Shown here: positions 5,877 to 10,247 of the stretch, piece after piece
Position numbering within the stretch: position 1 is the first letter of the stretch
Layout: every line of letters starts with the position of its first letter
Assembly (NCBI GenBank): GCA_035529405.1
Contig: DATKWV010000171.1
Coordinates: 1 to 10,247 of the forward strand
DNA length: 10,247 bases
DNA from: DATKWV01 sp035529405
GTDB taxonomy: Bacteria > Planctomycetota > Phycisphaerae > Sedimentisphaerales > Anaerobacaceae
Direction: 5' to 3'
Position numbers and translations under genes: made by a program
Notes under the pieces: generated by a model
Told to the model about the DNA's origin: nothing
What the model saw: only the letters and a program-made list of their open reading frames with translations
The model's database searches: none

Positions 5877-6716
5877 ATGACCTCGAACCAGAATACACTC
5901 GGCCTGATTGCAGGAAGCGGCAGGCTGCCTTTTCTTGTGGCCAACGGCGCCAAGAAAGCCGGCTTAAAGGTCATCTGCGTGGGCCTGGCCGGTAACGCAA
6001 TGCCCTCATTAGCCGGCGAGGTTGAGATTTTTTACAAGGTTGCAATTGCCAGACCCGGCGGCTGGATACGGAGGTTAAAAAGACACGGCGTCGATAAAAC
6101 CGTTATGGTAGGACGTGTTGCAAAAGAAAGAATCTTCACCCCCTGGCGCATCTTGCGATACCTGCCCGACTGGCGGGCGATTCGAGTATGGTACTGGCGA
6201 TTGAGACGCGAGAACAAGCAAAGTGATACGCTTTTAACCGCCCTGGCCGATGAACTGGCTGCAGGGGGCATCATACTGGAGAACTCAACAATGTATTGCA
6301 AAGAACATCTGGCCACCGCCGGTGCACTGACCTGCTTACGGCCCAGCGGTACTGTCAGGGCCGACATTGAATTCGGCTTACGGATTGCAAAACAACTGGC
6401 CGGCCTGGACATAGGCCAGGCTATTGCCGTTAAGGAAAGGGAAGTCATCGCCGTAGAGGCAATAGAAGGTACCGAAAAAATGATTGAGCGCGCCGGTCAA
6501 CTGTGCCGGTCGGGCGGCTGGACGCTTATAAAGGTCTCCAAACCAAATCAGGATATGAGGTTTGACGTACCATGTGTGGGGCCGGATACTATCACAGGCC
6601 TGGCAGAGAACAAGGGTAAATGTGTTGTCGTAGAAGCCGGCAAAACAATTATTATTGACAAACCTGAAACTATAAAACTTGCCGATAGACTCGGCATCGC
6701 TGTCTGGGGGTGCTGA
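5877..6716 (+). CDS. lpxI: UDP-2,3-diacylglucosamine pyrophosphatase LpxI
   Basis: LpxI (DUF1009 family) hydrolyses UDP-2,3-diacylglucosamine to lipid X and UMP, the step after LpxD's product in some lineages; it is unrelated to LpxH, which does the same job elsewhere. From the ATG at 5877 the product has 279 residues, the normal size. Landmarks are GLIAGSGRLP (9-18), MVGRVAKERI (77-86), RADIEFG (161-167), DIGQAIAVK (178-186), EGTEKMIERAG (197-207) and KPNQDMRFDVPCVGPDT (222-238). The motif order and spacing are those of the family. A TTG at 5838 overlapping the lpxD stop would add 13 residues, but these are unlike the family N-terminus, so ATG 5877 is preferred even though its Shine-Dalgarno is weak. 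The gap to lpxD is 35 nt and to the next gene 19 nt. Confidence 0.94.
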   Translation: MTSNQNTLGLIAGSGRLPFLVANGAKKAGLKVICVGLAGNAMPSLAGEVEIFYKVAIARPGGWIRRLKRHGVDKTVMVGRVAKERIFTPWRILRYLPDWRAIRVWYWRLRRENKQSDTLLTALADELAAGGIILENSTMYCKEHLATAGALTCLRPSGTVRADIEFGLRIAKQLAGLDIGQAIAVKEREVIAVEAIEGTEKMIERAGQLCRSGGWTLIKVSKPNQDMRFDVPCVGPDTITGLAENKGKCVVVEAGKTIIIDKPETIKLADRLGIAVWGC

Positions 6717-6735
6717 CTGGCATAAAACGGACTTT

Positions 6736-8109
6736 ATGGCCGAATTCCCGTTTCAGCTTCTAATTAACTGTCACTTTCCGGCTAAAGAAAAGCGGGTCTT
6801 AACATGTACATCGCTGCTGCGCGAAATACCCCGAACACGGCAGGTGTACGAAGGCCTGCTCGACAGCCAGGCCGTGATTATAAAAGTTTTCCTGCATAAA
6901 ATTCGCGCCTGGCCCCATCTCCGCAGAGAATGGCGAAAATTAAACCTTCTGCAGCAGCGGCAATTGAATTGCCCGAAAGGCCTGTTATGGGGCAGGACCG
7001 GCCAAAACCGGCATTGGGTTTTGGTAACTGAAAAAATCCCTAATGCCGCAACGGCGCTGGAGTTGTTCAACAACGCCCGTCGGCCTGATGAAAAGTTGAA
7101 GCTGTTAATTTCTATTGCCGCAAAACTTGCCAAACAACACAAAAAAGGCGTTTTGCAAAAGGACCTGCACATCGGCAATTTCCTGCTGGCCGATAACAGG
7201 ATATTTGCGCTGGATGTGGCGCAAATGCACTTCAGTTCTCAGCCCCTGCCACGAAAAAAAAGCATCTCTCAACTGGCCATGCTGGCACGATACCTGCCGG
7301 CCCATGATATTGAGGCACTAACCGCACTTGCCCGCGAATACGCACAAGCACGAAACTGGCATTTGGAAAAGTCAGACCTGCTGTTTCTTCAAAAACAGAT
7401 AACCGTCCGCAGAAAAAGAGGTATTAAAAAGGGACTGAAAAAATCTCTGCGTACCAATAAAAGACATATTACAATCGAAGCCGGCGGTCATCTTGCTGTT
7501 TTCGACAGGTCTTTTTGTAGCGGTAACGACGCCGCCGATTTTATAAAGCAAATCGACTACCTGATGGACCGCGGACAAATTCTCAAGAACGGCCGTACAT
7601 GTTACCTCTGCCGTGTCCGCTGCAACGGCCAAAATGTTGTGGTCAAACGTTACAACCACAAGGGCCTGCTCCATTCCTTGCGCCATACAGTCAGGGCCTG
7701 CCGTGCACGAAAGGGGTGGCTGTATGCCAACCGCCTGCTTATGCTCGACATACCCACAGCAAAACCTCTGGCATTTATTGAAAATTACCGGGGCCGCCTC
7801 CTGTGGCAGTCATACCTTGTAACAGAGTTCGTTAACGGCCAAAGCCTTTCAAGCGTTTTGCAGGATAACAATTTGACATCCCAGGCGCGCCTGGAAAAAA
7901 TCAACCAGGCAAGACTTCTTCTCGACAGCCTGGCTGAACATCACATCACCCACGGAGACCTAAAACATTCGAACATTTTTTTTACTGATGCAGGCCCGGT
8001 GCTGCTGGACCTCGATGCGATGACGGTGCACCGCTGGAACCGGTACTTTCAGATAAAAAGACGCAGAGATTTGCAGCGGTTCGAAAGAAACATATCTTCA
8101 TCCGGTTAA
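6736..8109 (+). CDS. Tandem LPS-kinase-like protein (two Kdo/heptose-kinase-type domains)
   Basis: The 457-residue product (ATG 6736) appears to carry two protein-kinase-fold domains of the lipopolysaccharide kinase type (WaaP/KdkA-like). Domain 1, about 20-220, has a candidate ATP lysine K50 (VIIKVF), a catalytic loop QKDLHIGN (141-148, D143, N148) and a metal-binding aspartate D160 (FALDVAQ). Domain 2, about 245-457, has K304 (VVVKRY), HGDLKHSN (406-413, D408, N413) and LLDLDAM (423-429, D425/D427). A very basic segment, 225-243, joins them. Domain 2 keeps the usual histidine before the loop aspartate; domain 1 has glutamine there. The likely role is phosphorylation of Kdo or heptose in the inner core at the inner face of the cytoplasmic membrane, supported by lpxD-lpxI directly upstream. 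A less likely reading is that one domain is a pseudokinase scaffold. A TTG at 6679 overlapping lpxI is a weaker start. Confidence 0.82.
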   Translation: MAEFPFQLLINCHFPAKEKRVLTCTSLLREIPRTRQVYEGLLDSQAVIIKVFLHKIRAWPHLRREWRKLNLLQQRQLNCPKGLLWGRTGQNRHWVLVTEKIPNAATALELFNNARRPDEKLKLLISIAAKLAKQHKKGVLQKDLHIGNFLLADNRIFALDVAQMHFSSQPLPRKKSISQLAMLARYLPAHDIEALTALAREYAQARNWHLEKSDLLFLQKQITVRRKRGIKKGLKKSLRTNKRHITIEAGGHLAVFDRSFCSGNDAADFIKQIDYLMDRGQILKNGRTCYLCRVRCNGQNVVVKRYNHKGLLHSLRHTVRACRARKGWLYANRLLMLDIPTAKPLAFIENYRGRLLWQSYLVTEFVNGQSLSSVLQDNNLTSQARLEKINQARLLLDSLAEHHITHGDLKHSNIFFTDAGPVLLDLDAMTVHRWNRYFQIKRRRDLQRFERNISSSG

Positions 8110-8127
8110 AACAAGGCCTGTGCCCGC

Positions 8128-8156
8128 GGCTGGGGCGTTTTATTCGCCCGCCAGCC
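8128..8156. terminator. GC-rich hairpin between convergent genes
   Basis: GGCTGGGGCG (8128-8137) pairs with CGCCC-gc-CAGCC (8145-8156) over 10 bp with a 2-nt bulge and a 7-nt loop, TTTTATT. It occupies most of the 47-nt space between the kinase stop (8107-8109) and the glycosyltransferase stop (8157-8159, minus strand). Neither side has a proper T-run, so it may be a weak bidirectional terminator or a 3'-end stabilising hairpin. Confidence 0.5.
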
Positions 8157-8975
8157 CTAAGCGTCCAGCGAGCTGTCAGCAAGTATGTCCCGGACGGTTG
8201 CTGTTGACATTACCCTGTCAACAAGTCGATTGCACTTTCTTACTATTCTTTTTCGTAAAGTAAAGTCCTGCGGATTGACCGCCTGTGTGGCATGTGCAAG
8301 ATGGACGATATACCGCCCCATTATTTCAGCCGGCAGTTCCACGGTCTTGTAACCGCGGTCAACCAGTTCAAAATACAGCTTTTTACCTGCTGTCAACCCT
8401 TCGTTTCTGCCCATCAGGAAAGTCAGGTTCTGGCGGCGCAGAATTTCCGTGGCGTACAGGCAGCATATTGTGCGGTTGTAGTAACGGTGTTTACCAGCCG
8501 GGTCGCTTTGGCCGAACAGCCTGCGCTTGAAGGTCCTCAGGTCCGCGGCCCGCTTTAGCAGAACACGCCATTTAGCGGTCAGCTCCACTTTGCCCGCACC
8601 CACGCACGCAATCGATTCGTCGTTGTCGAAATAACTCACAAGTTCCCTTAACCAGTTTTTCCTGATAACAAACGTATCCGAATGCATCGATACGAAAAAT
8701 TCCGTATTACAGTTATCCAAACCCAAATCAAGGGCCGCAGCATGCGCATAACCGCCGCCGGGTTCGGTTTCGGATTTGGGCCGCTCGAACAGGCGTATCC
8801 ATTTAAGGGCCCTGAGATATTCCAAAGACTGGTCCTGTGAGTTGTTATCAACAACGATAACTTCGTAAGGATACACGGTAAATTTGCGTATGCTGCGCAG
8901 ACACAATTTTATAAAATCCGGTGTCTTGTAATTGACTATGCATACGGTGGCTTTGGATTTTACAGGATTTGACAT
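8157..8975 (-). CDS. GT2-family glycosyltransferase
   Basis: The 272-residue product has the GT-A fold features of family 2 glycosyltransferases: TVCIVNYKTPD at 10-20, the nucleotide-binding VVDNNSQDQS at 41-50, and a DxD-like metal site MHSDTF at 97-102. A HLAHATQ motif sits at 225-231, with a basic C-terminal tail. No transmembrane segment is seen, so it should act on the cytoplasmic side of the membrane on a lipid-linked or core acceptor. It lies 24 nt downstream of rfbB on the same strand, behind an AGGGG ribosome site (8982-8986). Rhamnose transfer is the natural guess from context, but donor and acceptor cannot be read from the sequence. ATG 8975 is the only good start. Confidence 0.9.
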   Translation of the reverse strand: MSNPVKSKATVCIVNYKTPDFIKLCLRSIRKFTVYPYEVIVVDNNSQDQSLEYLRALKWIRLFERPKSETEPGGGYAHAAALDLGLDNCNTEFFVSMHSDTFVIRKNWLRELVSYFDNDESIACVGAGKVELTAKWRVLLKRAADLRTFKRRLFGQSDPAGKHRYYNRTICCLYATEILRRQNLTFLMGRNEGLTAGKKLYFELVDRGYKTVELPAEIMGRYIVHLAHATQAVNPQDFTLRKRIVRKCNRLVDRVMSTATVRDILADSSLDA

Positions 8976-8999
8976 TAACTGCCCCTGCTATGGATTTTA

Positions 9000-10013
9000 T
9001 CAGCGGTCGGCGTACATGGAATCATAATACCTCTTGTAGTCGCCGCTGACGACATGCCCGAGCCAATCGGTATTTTCCAGATACCAGTCTATGGTCCTGT
9101 TAATTCCCTCTTCGAATGTCACTGAAGGCTGCCAGGACAGTTCCTTCATTATCCTGCCTGCGTCAATGGCGTACCGCCTGTCATGGCCGGGCCGGTCCTT
9201 GACGTGCTTAATAAGTGACCTGGGTTTATCCAGACGTTCGAGTATCAGCTCTATAACTTCAAGGTTTGTCTTCTCATTACAGCCGCCGATGTTGTAGGTC
9301 TGCTGGGGCCGGCCTTCGGTAAGCACTTTCCACACCGCCGTACAATGGTCATATACATAAAGCCAGTCACGCACGTACAGGCCGTCTCCGTAAACCGGCA
9401 GGTGACTGTCATTGAGTGCATTATTAATCATAAGCGGTATCATCTTTTCGGGAAACTGGTACGGACCGTAATTGTTCGAGCATCTTGTAATATTGTATTT
9501 CAGTCCCCATGTATGCCCGTATGCCCTGACGAGATGGTCGGCGGCGGCCTTGCTGGCCGAGTAAGGCGAATTAGGGCCAAGCGGTGCATCCTCGGTGAAT
9601 TTGCCCTCGGCGCCCAGCGAACCGTACACTTCATCGGTGGAGATTTGAACAAACCGCTGTAAATTCTTTTCGCGTGCCGCCTCCAGCAGGGTCAATGTGC
9701 CGGTAACGTTGGTTTGTATAAAAATCTTCGGCCCCGTAATCGAGCGGTCCACGTGACTTTCCGCTGCAAAATTAACAATCGAATCTATGTCATACCTGTC
9801 GATAACATCCGTCACAGCAGCGCCGTCGCAGATATCGGCCCTGATAAACTTGTGGTTGGGATGGTCCTCGAATCCCGCCAGGTTTCCAAGGTTGCCCGCG
9901 TACGTGAGCTTGTCGAGATTGACTACAAAACAGTCGTTCTGCTCGGACAAAACCATCCGCACAAAATTACTGCCTATAAATCCTGCCCCGCCTGTGACAA
10001 GAATCCTTCTCAT
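9000..10013 (-). CDS. rfbB: dTDP-glucose 4,6-dehydratase RfbB/RmlB
   Basis: This enzyme converts dTDP-glucose to dTDP-4-keto-6-deoxyglucose, the second step of dTDP-L-rhamnose synthesis, in the cytosol with bound NAD. The 337 residues are a full-length extended short-chain dehydrogenase. Landmarks are the Rossmann motif TGGAGFIGSN (7-16), the catalytic triplet region STDEVYG (125-131, with Thr126, Asp127, Glu128), YSASK (151-155, Tyr151 and Lys155), RCSNNYGPYQFPEKMIP (177-193) and VRDWLYV (214-220). The ATG overlaps the stop of rfbD by four bases (ATGA), with GGAG just upstream, so the two are translationally coupled. All catalytic residues are present and it should be active. Confidence 0.97.
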   Translation of the reverse strand: MRRILVTGGAGFIGSNFVRMVLSEQNDCFVVNLDKLTYAGNLGNLAGFEDHPNHKFIRADICDGAAVTDVIDRYDIDSIVNFAAESHVDRSITGPKIFIQTNVTGTLTLLEAAREKNLQRFVQISTDEVYGSLGAEGKFTEDAPLGPNSPYSASKAAADHLVRAYGHTWGLKYNITRCSNNYGPYQFPEKMIPLMINNALNDSHLPVYGDGLYVRDWLYVYDHCTAVWKVLTEGRPQQTYNIGGCNEKTNLEVIELILERLDKPRSLIKHVKDRPGHDRRYAIDAGRIMKELSWQPSVTFEEGINRTIDWYLENTDWLGHVVSGDYKRYYDSMYADR

Positions 10014-10246
10014 AATTCTCCAAGAAAACGCTCCAGCGGCACCTGCCAGGGCTCGATTGGTTTCTCAAGTAATTTTTCAATCCTGCCGCAGTCAAAACAG
10101 CTGTTTAACGGCCTTGCCGCAGCAGCCGCAAAATCGCTGCTCTTACAGGCATCCAGACCGGTGGATATGTTCATCTTCTCGAAAACAAACTTCGCCATTC
10201 CAAACCTGCTGACATACCCGCTGCTTGCAAAATGATACAGACCTTC
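10010..10246 (-). CDS. rfbD: dTDP-4-dehydrorhamnose reductase RfbD/RmlD (C-terminal part, runs off the right edge)
   Basis: Only the last 78 residues are in the window; the frame is open to the right edge. They begin GLYHFASSGYVSRFGMAKF, matching the family's G-x-Y-H segment, and end with ARPLNSCFD and PWQVPLERFL, the usual RmlD C-terminus. RmlD reduces dTDP-4-keto-rhamnose with NAD(P)H, the last step to dTDP-L-rhamnose. The internal ATG at 10198 is not the start, because family sequence continues upstream of it. The stop overlaps the rfbB start. The remaining genes rfbA and rfbC are not in view and may lie to the right. Confidence 0.9.
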   Translation of the reverse strand, partial: EGLYHFASSGYVSRFGMAKFVFEKMNISTGLDACKSSDFAAAAARPLNSCFDCGRIEKLLEKPIEPWQVPLERFLGEL

Positions 10247-10247
10247 G

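Noticed and set aside
6679..6735. TTG start for the kinase gene inside lpxI
   Set aside because: A 38-base overlap with lpxI and a rare start codon; ATG 6736 follows the lpxI stop by 19 nt and is more plausible.

Overview
The window comes from a Gram-negative bacterium that makes lipopolysaccharide. It carries two consecutive lipid A genes (lpxD, lpxI), a Kdo/heptose-kinase-like gene, a dTDP-rhamnose operon and a glycosyltransferase. Use of LpxI rather than LpxH, a large secreted FG-GAP protein, roughly half G+C content by eye and repeat-rich spacers would fit an environmental lineage such as Planctomycetota (Phycisphaerae-like). That placement is an inference, not something the sequence proves.

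Positions 1-1106 hold no convincing protein gene. The stretch contains a minus-strand intrinsic terminator with no recognisable gene upstream of it (305-346). It also has a 30-codon reading frame behind a near-perfect Shine-Dalgarno (359-451). A sigma70-like promoter (468-496) is followed by hairpins and a plus-strand terminator (624-663), and the arms of that terminator recur in inverted order to 813. From 850 to 1012 there is a patchwork of short interspersed repeats, and then a promoter at 1034-1062.

Positions 1107-8109 carry five plus-strand genes: a secreted FG-GAP/VCBS repeat protein, mnmA (tRNA U34 2-thiolation), lpxD, lpxI and a protein with two kinase-like domains. A promoter with a perfect TATAAT at 4648-4653 and a roughly 140-nt leader precede lpxD. 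LpxD makes UDP-2,3-diacylglucosamine, LpxI cleaves it to lipid X, and the tandem-kinase protein may phosphorylate inner-core sugar, so the last three genes look like one LPS unit.

Positions 8157-10246 carry a converging minus-strand operon, rfbD (partial, running off the right edge) - rfbB - GT2 glycosyltransferase. It makes dTDP-L-rhamnose precursors and probably uses a sugar in O-antigen or another surface glycan. A GC-rich hairpin at 8128-8156 separates the two convergent units.

The points most worth a second look are the structured non-coding block at 468-813, the doubled kinase domain at 6736-8109 and the attenuator-like leader of lpxD.
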